From assembly GCA_964569295.1 (NCBI GenBank), contig CAZMVU010000089.1, positions 1 to 17,909 on the forward strand: 17,909 nucleotides of DNA, written 5' to 3'. The notes under the pieces are model-generated. The model was not told the origin of the DNA, did not search any database, and saw only the letters and a list, made by a program, of their open reading frames with translations. The translations under genes were made by a program, and so were the position numbers. This stretch comes from CAZMVU01 sp964569295. GTDB lineage: Bacteria > Hydrogenedentota > Hydrogenedentia > Hydrogenedentales > JAGMZX01. Positions 5,339-12,983 of this stretch are shown one piece after another (positions within the stretch are counted from its first letter, which is position 1; the number at the start of each line of letters is the position of its first letter).

Positions 5339-7822
5339 ATGGATACCCACGCAATCCAAAAGACGGTGGAACAACTGGCCGAGGGCCTGGTCCTTGCGGA
5401 CGCAACGGATTTGCCGGCATTGGCGGAGGTCCATTCCGGTTTGCAGGAGACCGCGCGTTGGGCTGCGGCCGAGGGTCTCGAACGCGCCGCGGCGGCCGCC
5501 AATGCCGCCGCCGCGATGGTGGAACAGGTTATCCTTTCCGATGCGCCGGATCCAGCGGAAGCACTGCGCGTCGTCGGTGAGACGGCGGGGGTGTTCCAGA
5601 CCTTTTTGCGCCAGAACGAAGCACCCGGGGATGACGTGTGGCCGCGCGAGCTGGGGCTTGATCCGGGGAGTGAAGAGCCAGCGCCTGTGAAGAATGACGC
5701 CGCCGCGGGTACGCAGGCACCGGCGGGCGGCCCGGATCGCCCGAGCATTCTGGAAGGGGATACGGATCTGCTGCGTGATTTCGTGTCCGAGGCCACCGAG
5801 CACTTGGATAATGCGGATGTACACCTGCTCACGCTCGAGTCGGACCCCGACGATACGGAAGCGATGAATGCCGTATTCCGGGCCTTCCACACCATCAAGG
5901 GGGTTGCGGGCTTTCTGGGGCTGGAAGAAATTCAGGCACTTGCGCACGAAGCGGAAAACCTGCTGGACAAAGCGCGCAGGCACGAACTGCAACTTATCGA
6001 TGCGGCGAAGGACATTACCTTCGATGCAGTGGACATGCTCAACAAGCTGGTGCGCCATGTGGACGAGGCACTTACAAGCGGTGGCAGCCTCGAGACAGAA
6101 GATGGCTTGGCCGAGCTGGCCGCGACCATCCGGCGGATTACAGCGGGCGAAGAGGATGTAAGGCAAGTCGCTGCGGAATTGCCGCCGTGCGCGCCGGATC
6201 AGAAGCTCGGAGAGATACTCGAGGCAAGCGGAACGGCACCGCCGGAGGCCGTCCGCCGGGCGCTGGATTACCAGCGCGAACGGTTGGCTGCCCAGAAGTT
6301 CGGCGAGGTGGTGGCGCAAACCGGGAAGGCCACGCCCGAACAGGTGGCAGCGGCGCTCGCTGCACAACGGGAGGATCCCTCGCTCGGCAAGATCGGCAAA
6401 ATCCTGGTGGATGCGGGCGCGATGAAAGACACGGATGTCGAGACGGCTCTGGATGAACAGGCGAAGACCCGCTCCGGGCCGAAACTGGGCGAGGTGCTTG
6501 TGCAGGGCGGAGATGCCGAGGCGCGCGACGTGGCCCGGGCCCTGCGCAGCCAGCGCATGCAGCAGCAAGGCGCCGCGCACTCGCGTGAACCGGTGAAGGT
6601 CGATGCGGACCGCCTGGACCAGCTCATCGACGCGATAGGCGAGCTGGTCATCGCCGAGGCGATGGTCTCGCAATCCGCCTTACAGGAAAGCAACGGGGGC
6701 GGGGAACTTGTGGGGTACCTCGCGCAATTGGACAAGATTACGCGGGAATTGCAGGAAATGGGCATGTCTCTGCGCATGGTGCCCATTCGCGCTACCTTCC
6801 AGAAAATGGCCCGGCTGGTGCGCGATCTCGCCAAGAAGGCGGGAAAGAAGGCCGAATTTATCACTGAGGGTGACGACACGGAACTCGACAAGAGCGTCAT
6901 CGACAAGATCGGCGACCCACTGGTCCACATGGTACGCAATGCCGTCGACCACGGGCTCGAGTCCTCGCCGGAAGACCGCACGCGTGCAGGCAAAGCGCCG
7001 GCTGGCCGCATCACATTGCGCGCGTTTCACAAGGGCGGCAGCATCTACGTGGAAGTGGAGGATGATGGGCGCGGCCTGAATTCGGATGCTATCCTCGCCA
7101 AGGCCCGGGACCGCGGGCTCGTCGCTGAAGGCGATGTGCTCTCCGAACGCCAAATCTTGAATCTCGTGTTCCTGCCGGGATTCTCAACCGCGCAGCAAAT
7201 CACGGATGTCTCGGGCCGCGGCGTCGGGATGGACGTCGTGAAGAAAAACATCGAGGCGCTGCGCGGCGAAGTGGACATAAGCAGCACGCCGGGGCACGGC
7301 ACGAAGTTTACCATTCGCCTGCCGCTAACGATGGCGATAATTGACGGCATGGTGGTACGTGTGGGCCAGCAGCGCTACATCATCCCCACCCTGTCCATCG
7401 TGACCTCGCTACGCCCTACCCCGGATCAGATCGTCAGTGTGATCGAACGCGGCGAAGCTGTCCGGATGCAAGGCAATCTGCTGCCCGTGCACCGGTTGGA
7501 ACGCATCCTCGAGGTGCCCGGCGCAATCCGCGATCTTGCGGCGGGTATCGTGGTGGTGGTCGAAGCGGACGGACAGCAGACGGGGCTTCTGGTGGACGAT
7601 CTCCTTGGACAACAGCAGATCGTGATCAAGTCACTCGGCGAGACGCTGCAAGGCACGCCGGGGCTCGCCGGCGGCGCCATCATGCCGGACGGGAGAGTGG
7701 GCCTGATCCTTGACATCGCCGGCTTGGTGAAACTTGCGACGGAGCACGCTGCCTTCGGCGGGCGCAACGGCGGTGGTGCGGATCAGCCGGCGAGCGAATC
7801 CCTAACCAGCGCGCGAATTTAG
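5339..7822 (+). CDS. cheA: Chemotaxis histidine kinase CheA with MshEN-like repeats
   Basis: CheA autophosphorylates in response to receptors and passes phosphate to CheY and CheB. In this 827-residue protein, residues 1-95 are an Ala-rich helical region of unknown role. Residues about 140-260 are the HPt domain with His184 in AFHTIKG. Residues 289-412 are four repeats starting KLGEIL, KFGEVV, KIGKIL and KLGEVL, exactly 31 residues apart, each resembling the MshEN nucleotide-binding motif. The dimerisation helix pair starts near 419 (DADRLDQLIDAIGELV). The ATPase domain has Asn534 in the N box, DDGRGL, and GFSTA...SGRGVGMDVV. The CheW-like domain runs from about 665 to the end. There is no separate P2 domain; the repeats occupy that place. 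The ATG at 5339 has AGAGGA just upstream; a TTG at 5321 is the alternative. It is the first gene of the operon, 33 bases ahead of cheX. Confidence 0.95.
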   Translation: MDTHAIQKTVEQLAEGLVLADATDLPALAEVHSGLQETARWAAAEGLERAAAAANAAAAMVEQVILSDAPDPAEALRVVGETAGVFQTFLRQNEAPGDDVWPRELGLDPGSEEPAPVKNDAAAGTQAPAGGPDRPSILEGDTDLLRDFVSEATEHLDNADVHLLTLESDPDDTEAMNAVFRAFHTIKGVAGFLGLEEIQALAHEAENLLDKARRHELQLIDAAKDITFDAVDMLNKLVRHVDEALTSGGSLETEDGLAELAATIRRITAGEEDVRQVAAELPPCAPDQKLGEILEASGTAPPEAVRRALDYQRERLAAQKFGEVVAQTGKATPEQVAAALAAQREDPSLGKIGKILVDAGAMKDTDVETALDEQAKTRSGPKLGEVLVQGGDAEARDVARALRSQRMQQQGAAHSREPVKVDADRLDQLIDAIGELVIAEAMVSQSALQESNGGGELVGYLAQLDKITRELQEMGMSLRMVPIRATFQKMARLVRDLAKKAGKKAEFITEGDDTELDKSVIDKIGDPLVHMVRNAVDHGLESSPEDRTRAGKAPAGRITLRAFHKGGSIYVEVEDDGRGLNSDAILAKARDRGLVAEGDVLSERQILNLVFLPGFSTAQQITDVSGRGVGMDVVKKNIEALRGEVDISSTPGHGTKFTIRLPLTMAIIDGMVVRVGQQRYIIPTLSIVTSLRPTPDQIVSVIERGEAVRMQGNLLPVHRLERILEVPGAIRDLAAGIVVVVEADGQQTGLLVDDLLGQQQIVIKSLGETLQGTPGLAGGAIMPDGRVGLILDIAGLVKLATEHAAFGGRNGGGADQPASESLTSARI

Positions 7823-7855
7823 GTATTACGCGACAGAAAGCAGGAGCCGTATTCT

Positions 7856-8344
7856 ATGCAAGTGGAGTATATTAATCCATTTATCGAAAGCGTCTACGAA
7901 CTGTTCGGGACGATGCTCGATGCCAAGGTCCAGCGCGGCACGGTGGGGGTGTCGAAGGGCGGATCGAATCCGCGTGACATCATGGCGCTTATCGGCCTGA
8001 GCGGTGCCGCGCGCGGCATGGTGGCGCTGGCATTCCCGGTGGACACGGCCCTCAAAGTCGTGAACCGGTTACTGGACTCCGATGTAACCATTGTGGACGA
8101 CACGGTCTCGGACGCCATCGCCGAGGTGGTCAACATCGTGGCGGGTTCGGCCAAGGCCCGCCTTAACAATGGGGAGGGCCCGCTTATCGACTTGAGCCTG
8201 CCCACCATTGTCCGGGGGAACAGTTTCAGCGTCGAGTACCCGTCAAAATCCATGTGGCTCGATGTCTTATTCGACAGCGACCTGGGCGAATTCACGATGC
8301 GCGTGACCTTCGAGATGGAAGCGACGAAAGGAAACCACTCATGA
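7856..8344 (+). CDS. cheX: CheY-P phosphatase CheX
   Basis: A 162-residue member of the CheC/CheX/FliY family, which removes phosphate from CheY. The phosphatase helix is visible as DAIAEVVNIVAGSAK, with the active pair Glu90 and Asn93 in the family E-x-x-N arrangement. Length and the single E-x-x-N motif fit CheX rather than CheC or FliY, which carry two. AGCAGGAG lies upstream of the ATG. The stop codon overlaps the cheY start (ATGA), so the two are probably translated together and CheY (8341-8715) is the natural substrate. Confidence 0.85.
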   Translation: MQVEYINPFIESVYELFGTMLDAKVQRGTVGVSKGGSNPRDIMALIGLSGAARGMVALAFPVDTALKVVNRLLDSDVTIVDDTVSDAIAEVVNIVAGSAKARLNNGEGPLIDLSLPTIVRGNSFSVEYPSKSMWLDVLFDSDLGEFTMRVTFEMEATKGNHS

Positions 8345-8715
8345 AAGTACTCGTGGTGGACGACTCTATGGTCATGCGAAAGGTTCTCATCGGCGCGCTG
8401 AGCCGCGCAGAGATAACAGATGTGGATCAGGCGGCCGATGGCGAGGAAGGGGTGAGGATGACCAAGGAGGCGGAGTACGACCTCGTGCTGATGGATTGGA
8501 ACATGCCGAAAATGCTGGGCATCGATGCCATCCGTGAGATCCGTGCCGCGGGACACACCATGCCGATTATCATGGTAACTACCGAGGCGGAAAAGGCCCG
8601 CGTAATTGACGCGCTCAAGGCCGGCGCCACGAATTACGTCATAAAGCCTTTTGAGCCTGCGGCCATCGTATCGAAAATCCGCGAGGTGCTTGCCAAGGCC
8701 GGGAAAAGCGTGTGA
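8341..8715 (+). CDS. cheY: Chemotaxis response regulator CheY (first copy)
   Basis: A 124-residue stand-alone receiver. The metal-binding acids are Asp7 and Asp8 (VVDDS), the phosphoacceptor is Asp52 (LMDWNMP), the switch Thr is Thr80 and the conserved Lys is Lys102 (VIKPF). All residues needed for phosphorylation are present. The start overlaps the cheX stop by four bases, with GAAAGGAAA upstream as the ribosome site. The start at 8341 is far better than alternatives open in the frame back to 8254. What it binds is unknown, as no flagellar motor or pilus genes are nearby. Confidence 0.9.
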   Translation: MKVLVVDDSMVMRKVLIGALSRAEITDVDQAADGEEGVRMTKEAEYDLVLMDWNMPKMLGIDAIREIRAAGHTMPIIMVTTEAEKARVIDALKAGATNYVIKPFEPAAIVSKIREVLAKAGKSV

Positions 8716-8789
8716 ATCAGCCCGATCTCGCCGGGCGTCTGCCACTGCCAGCGGCAAGGCCCAGGGCGGCTGGAACCCATCGAGAAAGG

Positions 8790-9602
8790 ATGCACGCCTT
8801 GGAACAGGCGACCTTCGAGGAATACCGGGCGCTGATTTACCAGAAGAGCGGGATTGCGCTTGCCTCAGGCAAGGAGGCGCTTGTCTCCTCCCGCGTGGCC
8901 AAGCGTATGCGCCAGTTATTGATGGACGATCACCGTGCCTATTTGCGCTATCTGAAAGAGGACACCACCGGCGAGGAAATCATCCACCTGCTGGACGCGA
9001 TCTCGACCAATGTCACCAGTTTCTACCGTGAATCCGCGCATTTCGAGATACTGGCCAGCCTCCTGGCCGAATGGCACCGTGAAGGACAACGCCGGTTCCG
9101 GATCTGGTGCGCGGCAGCTTCCAGCGGTGAGGAGCCGTATACCATCGCGATGACCCTGCTCGAGGCGCTGGGCGGAAACGGTGTGGACATGCGCATCCTG
9201 GCCACGGACATTTCCACACGGGCACTGGCCAGCGCCATGGAGGGGGTCTACGGGGAAGAGCGGGTGAAGGCAATCCCGAAGCCGCTGCTTTCCCGCTACT
9301 TTGACAAAGGGGGGGCGCGTGACGCCATCTCCTATTCGGCGCGTCAGCCGTTGCGCAACTTGCTGCTGTTCCGGCGCCTCAACCTCTCCGAGCCGCCGTT
9401 TCCCATGCGGGGGCCGCTCGATGTGGTGTTCTGCCGCAACGTGATGATTTACTTTGACAACCGCGTGCGCGGGCGCCTGCTGGACGAGGCGTACCGCCTG
9501 CTCAAGCCAGGAGGATACCTCTTTGTCGGCCATGCGGAGAGCTTGACGGGTATGGTGAGTTCTTTTAAGCTCGTGCGGCCGTCCGTTTACCGGAAAGCAT
9601 GA
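8790..9602 (+). CDS. cheR: Chemoreceptor methyltransferase CheR
   Basis: CheR transfers methyl groups from S-adenosylmethionine to glutamates on chemoreceptors. The N-terminal helical domain begins TFEEYRALIYQKSGI and includes SRVAKRMRQL. The methyltransferase domain has NVTSFYRE, RIWCAAASSGEEPYTIAM for cofactor binding, and DVVFCRNVMIYFD. The ATG at 8790 gives 270 residues, close to the family length, with GAG five bases upstream. A GTG at 8712 in the same frame overlaps the cheY stop by four bases. The 26 extra residues would be Pro/Arg/Ala-rich, with several codons (AGG, CCA, GGA, CGA) that look unlike the rest of the gene, so I prefer 8790. It pairs functionally with CheB and CheD in this operon. 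Confidence 0.9.
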   Translation: MHALEQATFEEYRALIYQKSGIALASGKEALVSSRVAKRMRQLLMDDHRAYLRYLKEDTTGEEIIHLLDAISTNVTSFYRESAHFEILASLLAEWHREGQRRFRIWCAAASSGEEPYTIAMTLLEALGGNGVDMRILATDISTRALASAMEGVYGEERVKAIPKPLLSRYFDKGGARDAISYSARQPLRNLLLFRRLNLSEPPFPMRGPLDVVFCRNVMIYFDNRVRGRLLDEAYRLLKPGGYLFVGHAESLTGMVSSFKLVRPSVYRKA

Positions 9603-9639
9603 CCCCGGACACCGGGGTGTCACAAGGAATGCCTTGCTC

Positions 9640-10134
9640 ATGGGTGAAACCTGCTCTGTGAACGTGACCATCGGCATATCGGAGATGAAAGTCTCCAACC
9701 GGCCGGAGGATATCCTGGTCACCTATTCGCTCGGGTCATGTGTCGGGGTCGCTGTCTACGACCCCGTTGCGCGCGTCGGCGGCATGGTCCATTGCATGCT
9801 GCCGCTGTCCAAGTTCGACCCGGCCAGGGCAGAGCAGAAGCCCGCCATGTTCATGGACACCGGCATGGGCGCGCTCATTCGGGCGGCGCTGGACCTGGGC
9901 GCGCAGAAGCAGCGGCTCATTGTGAAAGTGGCCGGTGCCGCAAAATTCATGGATGAACAGGGCACCTTCCGAATCGGCGAGCGCAACCTGACGATTCTCC
10001 GCAAGGTTTTGTGGAAGAACAACATGCTTATTGCTGCAGAAGAGGTAGGCGGTACAGCCGCCCGAACGCTGTATCTGTACATGGACACCGGGCGAACCGT
10101 GGTCCGGTCCCAGGGGCGGAAATACGAAATATGA
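9640..10134 (+). CDS. cheD: Chemoreceptor glutamine deamidase CheD
   Basis: CheD deamidates receptor glutamines to glutamates, creating methylation sites, and in several species also binds CheC. The 164-residue protein holds the catalytic Cys34 in SLGSCVGV, His51 in GGMVHCMLP and Thr28. Their spacing (Thr, +6 Cys, +17 His) is the same as the Thr21/Cys27/His44 set I recall for Thermotoga CheD. AAGGA at 9624-9628 is 11 bases before this ATG and 5 bases before an in-frame TTG at 9634, so the start may be two residues earlier. The stop overlaps the HDOD gene start (ATGA). Its presence fits a Bacillus/Thermotoga-style adaptation system with CheX rather than the enteric CheZ type. Confidence 0.93.
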   Translation: MGETCSVNVTIGISEMKVSNRPEDILVTYSLGSCVGVAVYDPVARVGGMVHCMLPLSKFDPARAEQKPAMFMDTGMGALIRAALDLGAQKQRLIVKVAGAAKFMDEQGTFRIGERNLTILRKVLWKNNMLIAAEEVGGTAARTLYLYMDTGRTVVRSQGRKYEI

Positions 10135-11006
10135 CACGCAGGACGGAAATTCTGGGTCAACTCGAGCGCATTCCCGCGCTGTCGCCCGATAGCGTGCTGG
10201 CCGTGCGTGAATTGAATGATCCAGAGGGCGACTTGGACCGCGCGATGCGCGCGATAGCCTGTATGCCGGAACTGACGGCCGATATTTTGCGCCTTGCCAA
10301 CTCAGCGCATTACGGCGGCATGCGCACGATAGGGTCGATGCGGGAGGCCCTGGTGCTTCTGGGTGCGCGGCAAGTGGCCCGGTTGATCATGGCTACTTCG
10401 GTGGCGCCCCTGTGCCGGCGGGAGGTGCGCGGCTACGCCCTGTCGCCGGGAGACCTGCTGAAACATTCAGTGGCAGTGGGCATCGCGGCGGATCTCCTGG
10501 CTTCGAAGGCGGGGGGGCTCGACGCGGTGGATCCGTTTACGGCGGGTCTGCTGCACGACTTGGGTAAGACCGTACTGGGCGCGCACCTGGAGGTCGAAGT
10601 GGAGCCCATTCTGGCACTGGCCTTCGATCAGCATCTGTCCTTCGAACAGGCAGAAGCCCACGTGCTGGGCATAGATCATGCCGAGGCGGGCGCGTTTCTC
10701 CTCGAGCGTTGGGGACTTCCCGCATCCCTTGTGGCCGCCGTGCGTCACCATCACGAACCCGAAACGTTTGAGGGCAATGAGCACGCACGGCAACTCGTGG
10801 ATATTGTGCATGTGGCGAACACGCTTGTGTTGGAGACCGGCATCGGCGCGGGCGTGGACGGCATGAACTACCACGTTTCCTCTGAAGCGGCGCAACGGCT
10901 GGGCATGACCGCCCGCTACGCGGAGAGCGTGGTGGGTGGTATGCTGGAGCGGTTCGATGGCATGCGGGAATTGATCGAAGCCATGGGCGGGAGTAAGGGA
11001 TCATGA
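10131..11006 (+). CDS. HDOD domain protein
   Basis: A 291-residue HDOD protein, a relative of HD phosphohydrolases. The N-terminal part has the family pattern LADILRLANSAHYG-like (here LTADILRLANSAHYGG) and REALVLLGARQVARLI. The HD signature is kept as LLHDLGKTVLG, with His142 and Asp143, followed by KHS-type and HHHEPE histidines. Many HDOD proteins have lost catalytic metal ligands and act as scaffolds; whether this one keeps a full metal site needs alignment. It overlaps cheD upstream and cheY downstream by ATGA junctions, so it is translationally tied to the chemosensory system. Such proteins are often linked to receivers and to cyclic-di-GMP control; its role here is unknown. The ATG at 10131 was chosen over the open extension to 10011, which lies inside cheD. 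Confidence 0.85.
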   Translation: MTRRTEILGQLERIPALSPDSVLAVRELNDPEGDLDRAMRAIACMPELTADILRLANSAHYGGMRTIGSMREALVLLGARQVARLIMATSVAPLCRREVRGYALSPGDLLKHSVAVGIAADLLASKAGGLDAVDPFTAGLLHDLGKTVLGAHLEVEVEPILALAFDQHLSFEQAEAHVLGIDHAEAGAFLLERWGLPASLVAAVRHHHEPETFEGNEHARQLVDIVHVANTLVLETGIGAGVDGMNYHVSSEAAQRLGMTARYAESVVGGMLERFDGMRELIEAMGGSKGS

Positions 11007-11410
11007 CACTCAACATTCTTGTCGTGGATGACTCGGAAACAGTGCGCGCTATCGTAGGCAAGACGTTGCGTATCGCTGGCATACCGGTCAGCCAGTTGCA
11101 TCAGGCCGCCAACGGCCGGGAGGCTCTGGAGATTCTCCAGGAAAACTGGGTCGACCTTGTGTTATCGGATATCAATATGCCCGAAATGGGCGGTGTTGAA
11201 ATGCTCGAGCGTATGCAGCAGGACGAACTGCTGAAAACCATTCCGGTCATTGTGGTCTCCACCGAGGGCAGCGCCACGCGCATCGAGGCGTTGCAATCAC
11301 TGGGCGTGCGCGCCTACATCCGGAAACCGTTCAACCCGGAGCAACTGCGTGCCGTGATTGTGGACATCTTGGGAGAATTCGATGCATCCGATGAAACAAA
11401 CCCTCGTTGA
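11003..11410 (+). CDS. cheY: CheY-like response regulator (second copy)
   Basis: A 135-residue stand-alone receiver with Asp9 and Asp10 (VVDDS), phosphoacceptor Asp56 (LSDINMP), Ser86 at the switch position and Lys108 (IRKPF). It differs strongly from the first CheY (8341-8715), so it is not a recent duplicate. It starts in an ATGA overlap with the HDOD gene. Its last 29 bases overlap the start of the CheX-like gene. An interaction with the HDOD protein or the following phosphatase is suggested by position only. Confidence 0.88.
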   Translation: MTLNILVVDDSETVRAIVGKTLRIAGIPVSQLHQAANGREALEILQENWVDLVLSDINMPEMGGVEMLERMQQDELLKTIPVIVVSTEGSATRIEALQSLGVRAYIRKPFNPEQLRAVIVDILGEFDASDETNPR

Positions 11411-11852
11411 CGTGTTCAGCAGCACCGCCGAGGGGTTCGCCTTCATGTTTTGCGAACCGTTCGAAGGCGATACGCCGCCGCCTGTGCGCGGCCCTTGTCT
11501 TCAGGTGCAAATGTCCTTCGAAGGGCCGGTCGCTGGCACGCTCACGCTGGCCGTCCCGGAATCGCTGTGTCCCGAGATCGCGGCGAACGCGCTCGGGATC
11601 GAACTGGATGGTGAAGAGGGCGCTTGCGGCATGCACGATACGATCAAAGAACTTCTCAATGTGACGTGTGGGCAGTTTCTCACCGCTTATGTGGGCAAAG
11701 AGCCGGTCTTCGATCTGTCCGTTCCATCCGTCGCACCGCTGGGTGACGCGGACTGGGCGGCCCTGTGCGCGGACCCCGGGACAGCGGTCCTGGTCATGGA
11801 GGAGGAACCCGTGTTGCTGCACGCCACCCTCCGGGGTGACAGGGAGTCATGA
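11382..11852 (+). CDS. CheX/CheC-type phosphatase (second copy)
   Basis: A 156-residue protein with a helix HDTIKELLNVTCGQFLTAYVG. Here Glu90 and Asn93 reproduce the E-x-x-N phosphatase motif of CheX, at the same residue numbers as the first CheX. Overall sequence is otherwise very different from that copy, and the N-terminal half is poorly conserved. GGGAG at 11371 supports the ATG at 11382; an ATG three codons later is also possible. The gene overlaps the second cheY by 29 bases and cheB by four (ATGA), so the pair cheY/cheX-like mirrors cheX/cheY upstream. I infer it dephosphorylates the second CheY. Confidence 0.72.
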   Translation: MHPMKQTLVDVFSSTAEGFAFMFCEPFEGDTPPPVRGPCLQVQMSFEGPVAGTLTLAVPESLCPEIAANALGIELDGEEGACGMHDTIKELLNVTCGQFLTAYVGKEPVFDLSVPSVAPLGDADWAALCADPGTAVLVMEEEPVLLHATLRGDRES

Positions 11853-12889
11853 GCGGGGCCCGGCCCATTCGCGTGCTCGTGGTGGATGACTCTGCCACCG
11901 TGCGCAATATCCTGTCCGCAGAACTCGCGCGGGATCCGGACATCGAGGTGGTTGGTGCAGCGCCCGATCCCTACGTGGCGCGTGAGATGATCGCCACGCG
12001 CCAGCCAGACGTGCTTACGCTCGACGTCGAAATGCCGCGCATGGACGGCCTGACGTTCCTGCGCAAGCTCATGCATTACCGCCCCATGCCGGTCATCATC
12101 GTTTCGTCCCTTACGCCCCAGGGCGGTGAGGTCGCGCTTGAAGCGCTGCAAGCGGGCGCGGTCGATGTGGTCAGCAAGCCCGGCGCGGCCTACACCATCG
12201 GCAACTTGTCACTTGATCTGGCGGACAAGATCAAAGCGGCAGCCCGCGCCAATGTGCGTAAACTGGGACGCACCGCGCCGGCCGCCCATCAGCCGCCGGC
12301 CCGGCGGACCATGACGCGCACCACGAGCAAGATAGTCGTCATCGGCGCATCCACGGGCGGTACCGAGGCGCTGGTCTCCGTGCTTGGGGCGCTGCCCGCC
12401 GCGGCGCCCGGCATCCTCGTCGTGCAACACATGCCGGAACTGTTCACCCGTTCGTTTGCGGAACGGCTGAACCAGTTGTGTGCCATGGAGGTGCGCGAGG
12501 CACGGGACGGCGACACCGTGGGTCCTGGGCGCGTCCTTGTCGCGCCAGGCAATTACCACCTGCTCCTGCGCCGTTCGGGAGCTCTTTATCAAGTCCAGGT
12601 GAAAACAGGTCCGCTTGTAAACCGGCACCGTCCGTCGGTCGAAGTGTTGTTCAAGTCTGCCGCCAGCTATGCGGGCAAAAACGCCGTCGGTGTTATACTT
12701 ACCGGCATGGGGGCGGATGGGGCCGACGGTCTCAAGGCCATGCACGACACGGGCGCGAAAACCATCGCGCAGGACGAACACTCCTGCGTCGTGTTCGGTA
12801 TGCCGAAGGAGGCCATCGCACGGGGCGGTGTGGACCATGTCCTGCCGATCGGCCGGATCGCCCAGAAGATATTGGACTGCGCAGTATAG
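11849..12889 (+). CDS. cheB: Chemoreceptor methylesterase/deamidase CheB
   Basis: CheB removes methyl groups from chemoreceptors when phosphorylated by CheA. In 346 residues it has a receiver domain (Asp13, Asp14, phosphoacceptor Asp59 in LTLDVEMPRMDG, DVVSKPG). A Pro/Ala/Arg linker of about residues 140-158 follows. The methylesterase domain contains Ser168 in GASTGGTEAL, His194 in VQHMP and Asp290 in GMGADG. These three equal the E. coli Ser164/His190/Asp286 triad shifted by four. The ATG overlaps the preceding stop and has GGGAG upstream. A 94-base gap follows before the next gene, the largest in the operon. Confidence 0.95.
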   Translation: MSGARPIRVLVVDDSATVRNILSAELARDPDIEVVGAAPDPYVAREMIATRQPDVLTLDVEMPRMDGLTFLRKLMHYRPMPVIIVSSLTPQGGEVALEALQAGAVDVVSKPGAAYTIGNLSLDLADKIKAAARANVRKLGRTAPAAHQPPARRTMTRTTSKIVVIGASTGGTEALVSVLGALPAAAPGILVVQHMPELFTRSFAERLNQLCAMEVREARDGDTVGPGRVLVAPGNYHLLLRRSGALYQVQVKTGPLVNRHRPSVEVLFKSAASYAGKNAVGVILTGMGADGADGLKAMHDTGAKTIAQDEHSCVVFGMPKEAIARGGVDHVLPIGRIAQKILDCAV

Positions 12890-12983
12890 GGTGGTTTTCC
12901 TCCGGTGTTGGCGAAGAAGTTGCAGGAAAGGAAGCGCAACGGCAAGTGGGCGCAACGCATGCGTTCACAAGTGAGGTGCTGCA

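Noticed and set aside
5252..6673. Minus-strand open frame (473 residues) opposite cheA
   Set aside because: It lies across the HPt and repeat regions of cheA and has no motif or ribosome site; it is a codon-bias shadow.
8712..8789. GTG start for cheR overlapping the cheY stop
   Set aside because: The overlap is attractive, but the extra 26 residues use codons unlike the rest of the gene and are not methyltransferase sequence. The ATG at 8790 starts close to the conserved N-terminal domain. It remains a real alternative.
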